DNA from: Laburnicola sp. R22_1
Lineage: Eukaryota > Ascomycota > Dothideomycetes > Pleosporales > Didymosphaeriaceae
Reading direction: 5' to 3'
Length of the DNA: 64,000 nucleotides
Assembly (NCBI GenBank): GCA_014281115.1
Contig: JACONQ010000015.1
Span: forward strand, 620,001-684,000
Translations under genes and position numbers: made by a program
Notes under the pieces: model-generated
The model's input: only the letters and a program-made list of their open reading frames with translations
Database searches by the model: none
What the model was told of the DNA's origin: nothing
Shown: positions 31,966 to 44,548 of the stretch, piece after piece
How positions within the stretch are numbered: position 1 is the stretch's first letter
Layout of the letters: each line of letters starts with the position of its first letter

Positions 31966-33008
31966 GGGTTGTATATTTAACTAGGCCGATAGTCCAATAT
32001 TAAGCAGCTTCGTTTTTATAATTCCGACTAGAGATGGTGAGATCTAATGACTTCACTATACGATCACATTTTAACTAAATCCACAATCTGGGCACTGCTC
32101 TTCCTGGACGACATGCCTAAATCGTAGTTATTTGTAGGATTTGTGCAATTAGAGCCTCGCTGCTTGGCTTCGTCGCATTGCCGGATATATCGATACTGCT
32201 TGACTTCGTGTCCGCAAGCGTATTTGACTCGTGGATGCATTTGGCACATTGTGTAGCTTAGTGGAGCAACTGCATGGCATGTAACGTCGGCTATGCGGTA
32301 GCACAATCACCCAAAAGACACGTACAGGTGCAACCTTTTGGAGCAGGGCCTGGTACCTTTTTACGTACGTTCAAGCAGAACATTTATCCACTGAAGCATG
32401 AACTCCAGGTGTCCCAAACGTGAATCGTGAGAAGATGCTGTGGAAGGTGCAGGACCGCTGCTTCTATACATTCCTTATGTCTATCTATATCATACAAACG
32501 CGTGGCCGCTCATACATCTACTCTATCACTAGTACCCAACACTTGCATCGCAAAATTATGGGGAGGCGCAGTCTCGATCGAAATAGGTCATTTGTAAGCA
32601 AGCAAGCTCCCGCAACAAAAGCCCATCGATGCGTACCCAAGAAATTTTTACGTTTTTTTATATCGTTTTGCTTAGCTTTTACCAAGGAAACACAGCAGAT
32701 ATTACAGGTAGCAGAACAGTAAAGACTGTGTGGGGCGTGGGTGGGTGTTTGAAAAAAATACAGATAAAATAAGCGGCGAGATGAACAGAACGAGTGACGA
32801 GGCCACCCAGTTCCCCAAAAGTACGCCCCCCATCTTCCCTCGTTCGTTCCTGGTCTATGTTTCTTTTCCCGATTGACATGGGTTTGTCCTGCTTTCCTCC
32901 CACTCACGATCTCATTACAGTGCCCAAAACAGATCGCAAGCCAGCTCGTCTCATCTCTTTCCGGACGAGCCCCTCCCGTCCCTCCTACATCCTGCGCCAG
33001 ACGATACA
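31966..33008. other. Gene-poor region between the kinase pseudogene and the antiporter gene
   Basis: A minus-strand frame at 32064-32306 has spaced Cys/His residues (CQMHPRVKYACGHE) faintly like small fungal zinc-binding hypotheticals, but it is too short and isolated to call. The rest shows no recognisable gene. Confidence 0.35.
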
Positions 33009-34995
33009 CTAGATCTTATTGTCCATCGTAAACCCTGGCTGCTGTGCGTGCGCCGTCAGAGTCTCCGTGCTCTCGTTTTGCCACCTGTACAACTCCAGGC
33101 CGCGGCCAGTGACCGGGCGCGAGAAGCGGTTGTGCACCATGATCGACTTGCGCTTGGGGTTGACATAGGCGTTGGTGGGAAGCGCGTCGTTCTCGGATAG
33201 AACACGGATCTCGGCAGGCTCCTCCTCCATGATGGGTTGCACGCCTTTCCAGCGGTAGAAGGCATCCAGGGCGGGAATAGACAGGCCGTGCCAGACGATG
33301 GAGAAGAGTACGAGCCAGTAGACTGTGGGGATCATGGCAGCGACCAGGTTCTCTTCCTCTTCGGTTTCAGCTTCACCAGGCTTGGGGAACAGGTGGCGTG
33401 TGTGCTCGACGTAAAAGACGGCGCCGATGCCTATGTATCGTTAGCTGGGTCCATTGTACAAGGTAAAGATGGTATCGACTTACCGATAGGTCCGAAGTAA
33501 CCCGCAAAGAGCGCCTCCTTCCAATTCTTGATGCACCTCGGCATCACCTTGTACATCATGAAGATGGCTGGGATACGACGGAAGATGACGATGAGGATGC
33601 CGAGGAACATCAGTCTGGTGATCGTGATACCGGTGACGTCGGGCATCTGGAACTCTTTCCAAGGGATGATGGTCCCAATGTACATGAAGCCGCCGAAGTT
33701 GAGAATGACGTCGAAACAGCTGTTGACTTCATCGTGTCGCTTTTCCGCCTCCTCCAGGTACATGCCATTCCAGTTGAGCATGTTTCCGGCAACGAAGCAG
33801 GCGAGCAGGTCGTCGGTACCCAGGACACCGCAGACACCTATGATGAAGAGCTGTGTATTGCGTTAGTATTGTTCCCGTGAATGTTCGATTTAGGAGCGCA
33901 ACATACACCGATGGCCATCGGCCAGAGCAGGAAGCTCTCCGAGTCGATCCACTTCTTCCGCAGTCCGAACTTGATGGCATACATGCTGCCGTAACCGATG
34001 ATGATACCGATGATGATGGACATGATGATGATGTAGAGCCAGCCTTCGACAAGCCACTCCTCCATAGCTTTGGGAATGCCACCTCCGAGACGTCCGACTT
34101 CCTCTTCGCGCTTCATCATGCGGGCTGCGCCCTCGACAGCCGCTTCCATCCCGTCCTTGAACTTGACTTCTTCGATATGGGCGTGTCGGATAAGGTACGT
34201 TGCGAGGCTGTAGGGTACGTTAGGCTGCTGATATGTTTGCTCATCCATGAAGCTTACAGGAGGAACGGAAAGCCAAAGCCATCGTTGGCACCAGCTTCGG
34301 CGGAGATGATCTCACGCAAGGCGCGAGGGACGAACTTGTCAGAGAATGGTCCCTTGGCCACGGCCTGCGAAAGGATAGGATCGGTGCAGGTGACGCACGA
34401 CCCGATGACAAGGGCAGCCAGAAGGGTCAGCTTGGGGATCGCGATGTAGACGCATATGCTGGTGCAGATCCACATGATTGTCATGACAGGGAGTAGAAGA
34501 AGCAGCATCTCTTTTATGTTGGTTTGTAGGTATTTTGATGGGAGCTGGAATCCCGCGATAACCAGTTGCACGCCAATAACAATGCGGCACAAGCCCTACG
34601 AAAGCAAAGTCAGTATGAGACCGCGCAGATACGCATTGCTGTTCTTGAGAGAACTCACCAGGGTAATGGCTTCCTGCTGCCCCTCAGCAGCTGAACCCCA
34701 TTTCTCTGCATCGAGAAATCTCGCTGCTATCGGTCCAAGTGCGACACCGATGAGAACCGCAGGCACTGTCGATGATGTTAGCGTCGCTCTTCCGCTTGAC
34801 GTCGAGGAATTCAGAAGACATACAGGCTTCACCCAAGTACCATACTTGCTTTATCTTAACTGAGATGAATCCATAGGCAACGATGAAGGCGCCTGGTTAT
34901 GCTAGTTAATATTTAAACTTTGTTATCTGGTACGATTCGAACGGACCTAGGACGGAGATGACAATGTTGAGCTCGCTGATATCAAGTGTCGGCAT
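33009..34995 (-). CDS. nha1: Nha1-like Na+(K+)/H+ antiporter, short-tailed
   Basis: Plasma-membrane alkali-cation/proton exchangers of this family extrude Na+ or K+ using the proton gradient. Seven exons read on the minus strand: 34995-34947, 34892-34824, 34765-34659, 34595-34258, 34207-33907, 33850-33484 and 33430-33009. All have GT-AG ends and keep frame, giving 550 aa. The N-terminus MPTLDISELNIVISVLGAF and YLGEALPAVLIGVALGP are family-typical. Transport motifs are TCTDPILSQ (about residues 145-152) and GTDDLLACF (about 299-307), the latter holding the essential Asp pair. The membrane domain is complete to a last segment near VYWLVLFSIVWHGLS. The C-terminal cytosolic tail is only about 90 residues, much shorter than the several hundred residues of yeast Nha1. 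Confidence 0.9.
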
Positions 34996-36360
34996 GATTG
35001 CGTGTGTAACTCAAACCACTCGCAACTGCGAACAGGTTCGGGGAAAACCCGACCGTAAATCTATCGTGGATGGTATGTTGTCTATGGCGATAATGGAGGA
35101 CGAGAATGGGAAGTAAGTATGTCGGATCGCGAAAAAATAGAGGTCGTGCCACAAGCGTGAATTCCAGTCCAGCCGAATCAAAACTCCGAAGACACCAATC
35201 AATAAAGCTAAACTGGCTAAGAACGGAAAGAAAGGGATGAAGTGCCAGACTTCTGACGGTCACCTCATTTACGGCGTTGCGGTATTTTAAGAGAGCGGAA
35301 CCGCACTGGACAGTCTTGGAAGTGGTAGGCTTCCAATGGTCTGAAACGCTAATAATGGACCCTCCTTGTGCCAGAATCGGGTCTGGGCTTACGGTTTCGC
35401 ACTACGTCGACGGAAAAGGGTGGGACTTTGGCCTCACCATTCCGAGGTCCGTGGCGGAAGGCGACGCGCTAAGCTGCTATCACCCATGCACCCATGGGAC
35501 AGGACTTGGACTTGGCACATACCTGCCAAAAGCCAAGCATTGATGCAGAGTCTTGTCCGGACATTTGCCCGCAGATTGTCGTTTCGCTGCAGCTTGGCCT
35601 AAGGAGATCATGCTTATGGTGTCTCGGCTTTCAGACTTCATACGCTACCAGGATGGCAGAATTAGCCGCCAAGGTCGGCAGTGCCTGCTGTGAGCGGAGG
35701 TGGAAACGTCGGACGGCGGCTCTCTGCGCGTGAATTAAATCCCTCATTGTTGAGCCTCACACGCGGCCCCGGGAGATGACGATAGACTCTTCGATCTGAC
35801 ACCTCCGGGCTTGCCCAGCCCTAAGCCTCAATATCACGGTACCATCATCCCGTGGAGCTGAACATCCGCCGGAAGCCATCAGTGAGCAGAAAAAGGAGAC
35901 TCCGGTTGTTGAACTCGACATTCTCCGATGAATCTTGGTTCGTACAGCCATCTTTGATACTCAGTGAATGGTTCTTCCGAAGAGAGACGGTTTTGCGATA
36001 TGCGATTATGTTGCTTGAAATTGTGATAGCCGTGGTGGTTGGTCGTCTTCCCGCTTGGTACCTTGGCACCTTGGCAGAGGCGCCGTTCCAGCCGCCCACA
36101 GCGGAAATGTGAAGCGCCAGGGGGGGTGCCAAGTATCCCGCGAAGGCCGTCGCCAAGCCGTTCCTGAAACCCGAGCAGGCTCCGGTCCATCTTGCCCAGC
36201 GAGGCGTACAAAGGCTCTGTTCTTGAGACATGGCTGTCGAGCCAACGCATATCATGTAAGAGCTTGAACAGCATGCTGACGACTGCACCTAGTTTTGTGA
36301 AGAGCGTTGTTTCGAGGGCGCGCGTACCTTACAGCCTGGGAGGACCCCGTCAATCCAGAT
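34996..36360. other. Intergenic region upstream of the antiporter gene
   Basis: Overlapping short frames on both strands have no recognisable domains. The first part is the promoter side of the antiporter gene; the rest is plain sequence up to the boundary of the AT-rich island. Confidence 0.4.
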
Positions 36361-37517
36361 CTAGGGCATGTTTGGTTCCGCCAGTTCGGGGCGTTAGAAA
36401 GGCTCCAGTTTACTAACTTAGCAAAATTCAATAGTGCCACTTGTCGCAGCTAAGCTCTGCTCTGCTAGCAATAGTTATATACAGGTACGCTAGTTAACTT
36501 GCTAATATTCTATAGTTAAGCTTAATAGTCTATATTAAGCTATTTATATAGCTATTTATTAAGGGGCCTAGAGCGCTAAATAGCTAGTTAGTTTTTAGCC
36601 TTTTTATAAGTATTCTTATATCTAGTTTAGTCCTTAGTTAGTGTTAGTATAGTATCTATTTATATAATAAAGTTGTTAAAGTAAGTATAATAGTAGTTTA
36701 TTTAGTAGTAGTAAAAGCAAAAGATAGCTTTAGTAAACTAGCGCTAGGAGTAAAGATTAATATTATAGGTAGGGCTAGAATTATAGTTAGTATTAGTAGT
36801 ATAGATATAGTAAAATAGAGGCTATATAATAGAATTAGTATTAGTTTTACTATAGGTTATATAATATATATATAGTGCGTAGTAGGAAAGCTATTTGTAC
36901 TAGTAACTAAGGTATATAGTAGGTATTTTATACTAGTAGAGTTAGCTAAGTAGGAAGCTATTAAATTAGCTATTAAAGTTAATTTTAGGTAAGTTTTAGA
37001 GGAGTAAGAAGAGCCAAGCGATTAATATATAACTAGGGCCTTATTTAGTTTTTTTATTAGCGCTAGAAAGCTTTTAATAATACTAGTTTTAGTTTATTAT
37101 TAGCTAATTTTATATTCTTACTAGCCTTTATTTATCCTATATCTAAACTTATTAAGGCTTTTTAGTATCTATAGTTTAAAAATTAAGCTTAAAGGCTTTT
37201 TTTATCTAGTTTAATATTAAGTATTTTATATAACTATCTAAATAGACGCTAAGATTTTTATAGTAGTAATAGTAGTAGGTACCCTAGGCAGCTTCATAGC
37301 TATTTTAGCCTATTAATAGTATAATAAGTATATACTACTAAGGTGTAAAAAGTAAAATTTAAATAAAGAAAGGAGATAGTAATAATTAGCTAACTGCCTA
37401 GACAATCTCTAATAGTTGTTTAAAAAGTTACAGCTCTATCTAACTATATAAAATAAACTATAAACTTTGATAACGTTCTATAGACTTATTAGAACTAGTA
37501 GAATCTCTATAGAGAGG

Positions 37518-37967
37518 ATAGTCGACTTGCCAAATACCTTTTTTAACCTTTTTTTAAGTTTAAGGTTAAAGTAAATTAAGATAAAAGGTTATTATGTACT
37601 ATATATAGCATCTAATTCTAATTAAAGACTAATCTTAAATACTACGTAATAACGCAACAATAGTTTAAGCTTACTTGCACCTCCTAATACTTATAAGCTT
37701 CTAGTCCTAATATAAAATTTACTTATGCTATATATAGCCTACCTAAATTATTACTATTAGTATTATTAACTATCTACGCTTACACACTCTTTACGTAGTG
37801 TACTTACTTAGATAAGCTAATATAGCTATAATAGCTAGAAGAATCTCGCAGATTTATATAATACTCTTACTATACTAGAGCCTAAGCAGGGGGCTCTGCT
37901 TTTTTTGTCATATTATTTAAGATAAAAGCCTTTATCGTCCTACTCCTAGGTAGATTAATTAACGCCA
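37518..37967 (+). repeat. Internally deleted copy of repeat family DC in the AT island
   Basis: Bases 37518-37876 match 38622-38931, and 37877-37967 join the first bases of the neighbouring repeat (AGAGC) directly to its last ~85 bases (from GGGGGCTCTGCTTTTTTTG to AACGCC). It therefore looks like a short derivative of the full 1.1-kb copy at 38622-39724. Confidence 0.6.
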
Positions 37968-38621
37968 TATACTAGAGCTTATTTTTTTGTAAATAAAGCT
38001 ACATCCCGCAGCTATACTTTAGTAAAAGAAATAACTAGCTATAACCTATTTTTCTATATACTAGCTCTATAAGATACTATATAAATATATATAACTAAGT
38101 TAATAACACACTTATTATACGGTACCCCGTAAGACTATTATATATATAGGTAGGGTTAACTTAACTATAGTTTAGAACTATTATTAAGTAGTGACTTATC
38201 TTACCTATATAGATAGTAACAAGATTAGGGTGCTTATCGCCTATATAAAAAGAGCCTAATCCTACTACTATCTTATACACTATCTATCACAACTAATAAC
38301 TATAGCTAAATTAAATAAGATAAAGATGCAACTGCGCTGCAAAGCGAAGTTTAACCTTAAGTATGCCTAATCTACTATAGATTCCTCTTTATATTTCTAA
38401 AACTTAATTAACAAGCTTATAATTATCGCTAAAAAGAAGCTAAAGCTTAAAATAGCTAATAGTAATAAGCTTCTAGTTAGGTTACTTATACTAGATTACT
38501 ACGCAATGTATGTATATAGTCTATACTACTATTTACTAGCTTAAGTTGTGTATATATTAATAATACGCGTAGAGACTACTTAATAAACTAAGGCAAACCT
38601 AGAATATATTATGTATATAGC

Positions 38622-39724
38622 AAGATTGGCTTGCTAAATGTCTTTTTTAATCTTTTTTTTTAGTTTAAGATTAAAGTAGATTAAGATGGAAGGTTATATA
38701 TACTATGTACGGCACCTAATTCTAATTAAAGACTAACCTTAAATACCTTAATAACCCTACACCTTATAAGCTTCTAGTCCTAACGTAAAGTTTACTTACA
38801 GCGTATATAGCATACCTAGCTTATTACTACTACTATTATTAGTTACTTACGCTTGCGCGTTAAATAAGCTAACTTAATAGTAATAATAACTAGAAGAATC
38901 TTATAGATCTATACAACACTCTTACTATACTAGAGCTTATTAATAAAGACCTTATTATCCTTTTTTTATATCCCCTACTAGATTTTATTACTAATAAGAA
39001 GCAATTATATCTACTAAAGTGGAAATTTAATTTTATAGTCCTTCGCAAACTAGATAAGCTACTAACCTAACTAGCACACTAGAACTACCTTATAGATAGT
39101 TAAGTATACCTACCCCTTGCGCTAGATAAGTATTCAAATAGAATAGAACTCTAGCGTAGTTATTTTAATAGCAGCGGCGCGTATCTTTAGTATATACTTT
39201 TTAGCAATAGTAAGTACTTCTTTAGGAATAATATTAATGCCTAGATAGATAGTAAGGCATAAAGTAATAGTAGGGGCTTTATTTAGAATAGCCTTAATAT
39301 AGTAATAGAGTAATAGTGTATCTAGTATATATTACTCTTATTCTACTTATAAGTATAGTAGTATATACCTATTAATATAGTAAATACTAAATATTAACTT
39401 ATATTAATTGCAACAATCTAAAGAGTAGTTTATAATAGTTAGAATAGTAGAGAATAGATAGAAGTTATAGCGTAGTCGCGCTAAAGCCTTTTATTTCTCC
39501 TTTAAAGTTCTAACTATAGCCTTTTTATAAATTAACTTTGCATATAGAAGCTGTGCGCGCTAAGACTACTAAGCTTGCTTAGTAGTTTAAACGCGCTTTT
39601 TTTTTATAATTTACCTTTTTACGCTCTTTTTAATTACTAAGTAGGGGGCTCTGCTTTTTTTGTTATATTATTTAAGATAAAAATCTTTATTGTCCTACCC
39701 CTAGGTAGATAAAATAACGTCACA
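38622..39724 (+). repeat. Full-length copy of repeat family DC
   Basis: The first part matches 37518-37876. The second part, 38932-39724, matches 39958-40715, from AGAGCTTATTAATAAAGA to the CCTAGGTAGAT terminus. Confidence 0.6.
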
Positions 39725-39957
39725 TTATATAGCAAAGGAGAAACCTAATAAGACTACTTAACACTATAGATAATAATAAGTTCCTTTAGAAGCTAAGGGA
39801 GTGTAATAAGAAAGGTACTAAGTAGTTAAATAATATTTAAAAGCTATTAAACTAGCTATAGGTAGTAATTACCTATAACCGCGTTATTTCTAAAACTAAA
39901 AAGTTCCTTAATTATGTAATTTGACTATAAAGGGCCTATGAGTCTTAGTTAAGACCT

Positions 39958-40715
39958 AGAGCTTATTAATAAAGATCTTATTATCTTTTTATATTCCCTA
40001 CTAGAGAATTCTAGTACTAATAAAAAGTAATTACGTCTACTAGAGTAGTAATATAGTTTTACTATTCTTTATAAACTAGACTAGCTACTAGCTTAACTAG
40101 TATATAAGAATAGCCTTATAAATAGTTAAGTAAACCTATTTATTACGCTAGATAAGCTTATAAATAGAATAGAACTCTAGTGTAGTTATTATCTAGATAA
40201 TAGTTGTATAGAACTCTAGCGTGTACTTTTTAATATTAGCAAGTATCTTAGCATTAGCAAGGCTGCTATTAATACTTAGGTAGATAGTAGGGTGTAAAGA
40301 GATAGTATGGATTTTATTAAGAACAACCTTAATATAGTAATAAAGCAATAGTGTATCTAGTATATATTATCCTTATTCTACTACATAAAAGAAATAGTAT
40401 ATACCTATTAATATAACTTATATTATTTATAATAATTAGAATAGTAAAGGATAAAAATAGATACCTGCAGCGTAATAGTGCTAAAGCCATTTTATTCCTC
40501 CCCTAAAGATCTAAGTAGTCTCTTTATAAAAACTTTGCTTATAGAAGCCGCGCTAAGACCACTATACTTAATTAGTAGTTTAAACGCGCTTTTTTTTATT
40601 ATTACCTTTTTACGCTTTTTTTAATTACTAACTAGAGGGCTTTGCTTTTTTTATTATATTATTTAAGATAAAAGTCTTTGTCGTCCTACCCCTAGGTAGA
40701 TAAATTAACGCCACA
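39958..40715 (+). repeat. Direct repeat of 38932-39724
   Basis: About 760 bp, alignable throughout with small indels, lying some 230 bp after the other copy. Two copies this close could be the LTRs of an element that lost most of its interior, or independent insertions. Confidence 0.6.
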
Positions 40716-41124
40716 CATAGAGAAGAAAGTATTAATATTGTTATATATTTGCTCTAATAAGGTATTTTAGTATACTACTAAGTATAAAGTAAAGCACTTA
40801 ATAAAAATAATAAGTTAGTAAGTACTATATACCTTTACTACGCTTTATAATAATTATAGTAATTTCTTTAAAGTACTTAACGCCTTATTATATTTTATTA
40901 TAATATTATATAAGCCCCTATAAAGAAGCTACTAAATATAATTTAAGACAATCTATAACATTAGCTATTTTTTAAGGACTATATAGATGCAATTAATAAT
41001 ACCTATATACTTATATATATTTCTTTCCTAGGGTTAATCTGTAATATTATATAATTCTGGGCTAGCTATTTAACTAACCACTGTGTTACGTAATTAATAA
41101 TTTCTTTAATATTATTTTTCGTAA

Positions 41125-41160
41125 TAATAATAATAATAATAATAATTATAATTATAATAG
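41125..41160 (+). repeat. AAT microsatellite
   Basis: About eight uninterrupted AAT units within the AT-rich island. Confidence 0.8.
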
Positions 41161-41261
41161 CAACTAATCTAACTATTCTATTACTCTTCTATAGTAAATC
41201 TTCTCTCGCAACTAGTAACCTATATACTATCCTCCTAGGACCTTACTATTGCTGCCTATCT

Positions 41262-41785
41262 CTCCTATACTCTTACTACCGCCGCTTACTTTTACCCTTA
41301 TTGCTTGTAGTCCCTTACCTTAATAGCAGCCTAGATAATTACTACTACCTTAATAAGCTTTTTATATTATTACTATATCTCTAGTATTTTATATATTATA
41401 ATAAACTCTTTCTTTCCTTTGTTTTAGTTCTTACTCTTATAGTCTTTATTATCTTTATTTTTAATTATATTTTTAAGCTTTAATAGTATAATTTGGCGTT
41501 ATACTATTATTATATACCTCGCCGCCGCCCATCTCCTCCGTGCTCCCGCCGCCGCTGCTCATCCTTACTCTTATCGCTCGCAGCCCCCCACCTTAATAGC
41601 AGCCTGAATAATTGCCACTACCTTAATAAGCTTCTTATGCTACTACTACGCCTCTAGCGTCTTATATATTATAATAAACTTTTTCTCCCCTTTACTCTAG
41701 TCCTTGTCCTTATAGTTCTTATTATCTTTATTTTTAATTATATTTTTAAGCTTCTATAGTATAATCTCTGTATTATGCTATTATT
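41262..41785 (+). repeat. Tandem duplication of a ~255-bp unit, second copy GC-richer
   Basis: Unit 1 (about 41262-41515) and unit 2 (about 41528-41785) share CTTAATAGCAGCCT, TATATATTATAATAAACT and TTTTTAATTATATTTTTAAGC in the same order. Unit 2 keeps CGCCGCCGCCCATCTCC and GCTCGCAGCCCC where unit 1 has T/A-rich versions, so it has been mutated less. Confidence 0.7.
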
Positions 41786-42537
41786 ACATTATAAAGGCTA
41801 CATTTCTACTAATATCTAGGTACTAAAAAAGTGCCTTATATTCTAGGATCTATAGGTATAAGGCGTAGCAAATTAGCCTAAAGATATTACTAATAGGATA
41901 CTTAAAGATAAGCTTTAGAGGCCCCTTTAATAATTCTTTTAGTTACATAAGGTTACTAAATCTCTAGGAATTATTCTTAACTTTATCTAGCTAGTTATCT
42001 ATACTCTAACTAAATATAATAATAGCTGTATTACTATAGATATTAGATTTAGACATAATATTAAGTTACTAGAAAGTTATTATATTACTAAATATAATAG
42101 ATAAAAAATAAAGATTTAGTGTTCTAGACGCTTCTAATATTATAAGAGTAGGTAGACTTTATACGCTGTGCATATTATAAACTATAGTTACGCTACTACT
42201 AAATTGCGAGCGCAATAACTAAACTATAGTTAAGTGTTCTATCGTCTATACTACTTCTGTAGTTGCAACTCTATAGTCTACTACAGCTCTCTAATAGTCT
42301 ACTAGCTAAGAGATAATATATAACTTAGTTATGCTAGATAATAGACTATCTATTAACTACTATTAATAATACTACTATAAAGAAAGTTAATAATAAATTA
42401 TTATTATTTTGTGTATATTTTGTTACTACTACTATATACTAGGTACTAGGTTTTAGTGCCTTCTATTTTACTTCTCTCTATATATAGTACGAACTTAATC
42501 TTGGTTAGAATATCTATATAATAAAGATCTTTAATAC
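41780..42537 (+). repeat. Repeat R, copy 1
   Basis: From ATTATAAAGGCTAC to the region GAACTTAATCTTGGTTAGAA this stretch matches 43707-44545 in the same orientation over its whole length. Both are strongly AT-rich. Confidence 0.65.
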
Positions 42538-42547
42538 TATTATTATA

Positions 42548-43706
42548 TTATAATTTTTTTATAACTAATGGGTTTTTAATAAAATTATTATAATAATAGT
42601 AGTTATTTCTCCTACTATTATTAACACAGAAAAGTGTTTTAAGGTAGTGTTAATAAAAAGAGATTAGCGCGTTATAAGCGAGCTAAGCGAGCTTAGTAGG
42701 CTTAGCGCGCCTACTCTAACTAAAAAAAATCTATATATAAAACTATGCGTAAGGATATATTACTATACTAGTTTAGAGTTAGGGGGGAGAGATAAAATAA
42801 TAGCGCTAGCGCCGCAACTAGTATAATACTGCAACTATTATCTTCTCTACTATTATTTCTAAAAATTACTAGTAATAGCTATATTAGTAGATTTGTGCTA
42901 TTATAAGATATATACTAGGTGGGAGCTTATATACTATAGGTATACTAATACTCTATCTTTATATTAAAGTTAACCTTATAGAGACTTCTACTACTATTAC
43001 TCTATTTCCTACTATTTTTCTAAGCCCTAATGCTATAATTATAGTTAACGCCGCCTAAAAGTATACTCTAATCTATCTATCTAAAGATACTTAGTCTACA
43101 CTAGAATACCGCTCTATTTAGAAGATTATTAATAGGTTAAAGTAGAAGGTATATCTTATCTTATATAACGTAGTTTTAGTATACTAGTTAGACTAGTAAT
43201 AGATTAGTAACTATAGGCGCTATAATAAATATATAGGGTTTCTACTATAGTTTTTTATATTACTATAGGTTAGGATAGTAGTAATAAAGGGCAAGATTAA
43301 GGGGTAAGAGAAGGTGTTTATTAATAAGTTACTAGGGAAGAAGAGTATTACGTAGATATATTAGATTCTTATAGTTATAGTATTAGATAGTAAGCGTAAC
43401 GTATAAGTGCGCTAGGGTAGTAGCGTGCTTATAGCGTAATTACTAATAATAGTAATAATAAAGTAAGAAATTAGTTTTCTATACACGCTTTAAGTAAATT
43501 TAGTAGGTGGTAGAGTGCTTATAGATATTAGGTAAGTGCGTAGTTAACTAGTTTGTTAAACTGTTATTGCGTTAGTAGAGGAGACTAGTAGTAGACTATA
43601 TTTTTAGGCGCTAGACTAGAGCGGCCTTCCCATCCTAACCTATGCAGGCTTAAATTAAAAAAAAGGGAGTTAAAAAGAATAATTAACACTAAATAAACAA
43701 TGCGAC
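42548..43706 (+). repeat. Repeat A, plus-strand copy
   Basis: This stretch sits between the two R copies. Its outer end (about 42555-42720) is the reverse complement of 45650-45820, its middle part matches 45000-45600 in reverse, and its inner end (43380-43706, ending ACAATGCGAC) is the reverse complement of 44549-44870. It is probably a degenerate transposon; no frame survives. Confidence 0.6.
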
Positions 43707-44545
43707 CATTATTATATTATAAAGGCTACGTCTCTACTAATATCTAGATACTAAATGAGTGCCTTATACTCTAGAATCTAGAGGCATAAGGCGCAGCAAA
43801 TTAGCCTAAAGATATTACTAATAGAGTACTTAAAAATTAGCTCTAGAGGCCCCTTTAATAATCCTTTTAGTTACATAAGGTTACTAAATCTTTAGGGATT
43901 ATTTTTAACTTTACCTAGCTAGTTATTTGTACCTTAACTAAATTTAATAATAGCTATATTACTATAGATATTAGACTTAGATATAATATTAGGTTGCTAG
44001 AAAGTAGTTGTTACGTTGCTAGATATAATAGATAAAGAGATAAAAATTTAGTATACTAGGCGTTATTAACATTATAAGAATAGCTTTCTCTTATAGCGTT
44101 GTACTGTATACTAAAAGGTCTGCGATATTTCTCTTTTAGATTAATATTATAAGAGATAGACTTTATACGCTGTGCGTATAGTAAATTATAGTTGCGCTAT
44201 AGCTGCCAGATTACAAGCGTAATAACTAAACTATAGTTAAGTATTCTATTACCTACACTACTTTTATAGTTGCAACTTTATAGTTTACTATAGCTCTCTA
44301 ATAGTTTACTAGTTAAGAGATAATATATAACTTAGTTATGCTAGATAGTAGACTATGTATTAACTGCTATTAATAATACTACTATAAAGAAAGTTAACAA
44401 TAAAATTATTATTATTTTATACATATTTTATTACTACTACTATATGCTAGGTACTAGGTTTTAGTGCCTTCTATTTTACTTCTCTCTGTGTATAGTGCGG
44501 ACTTAATCTTAGTTAGAATCTCTATATAACGAAGATGTTTAATAT
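43707..44545 (+). repeat. Repeat R, copy 2
   Basis: Direct repeat of 41780-42537 with about 80 extra bases near 44090-44155. It is placed exactly between inverted copies of repeat A. Confidence 0.65.
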
Positions 44546-44548
44546 AAA

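Noticed and set aside
32064..32306. 80-aa minus-strand frame with spaced Cys/His
   Set aside because: Too short, with no supporting context and no clear motif; it may be a gene relic.
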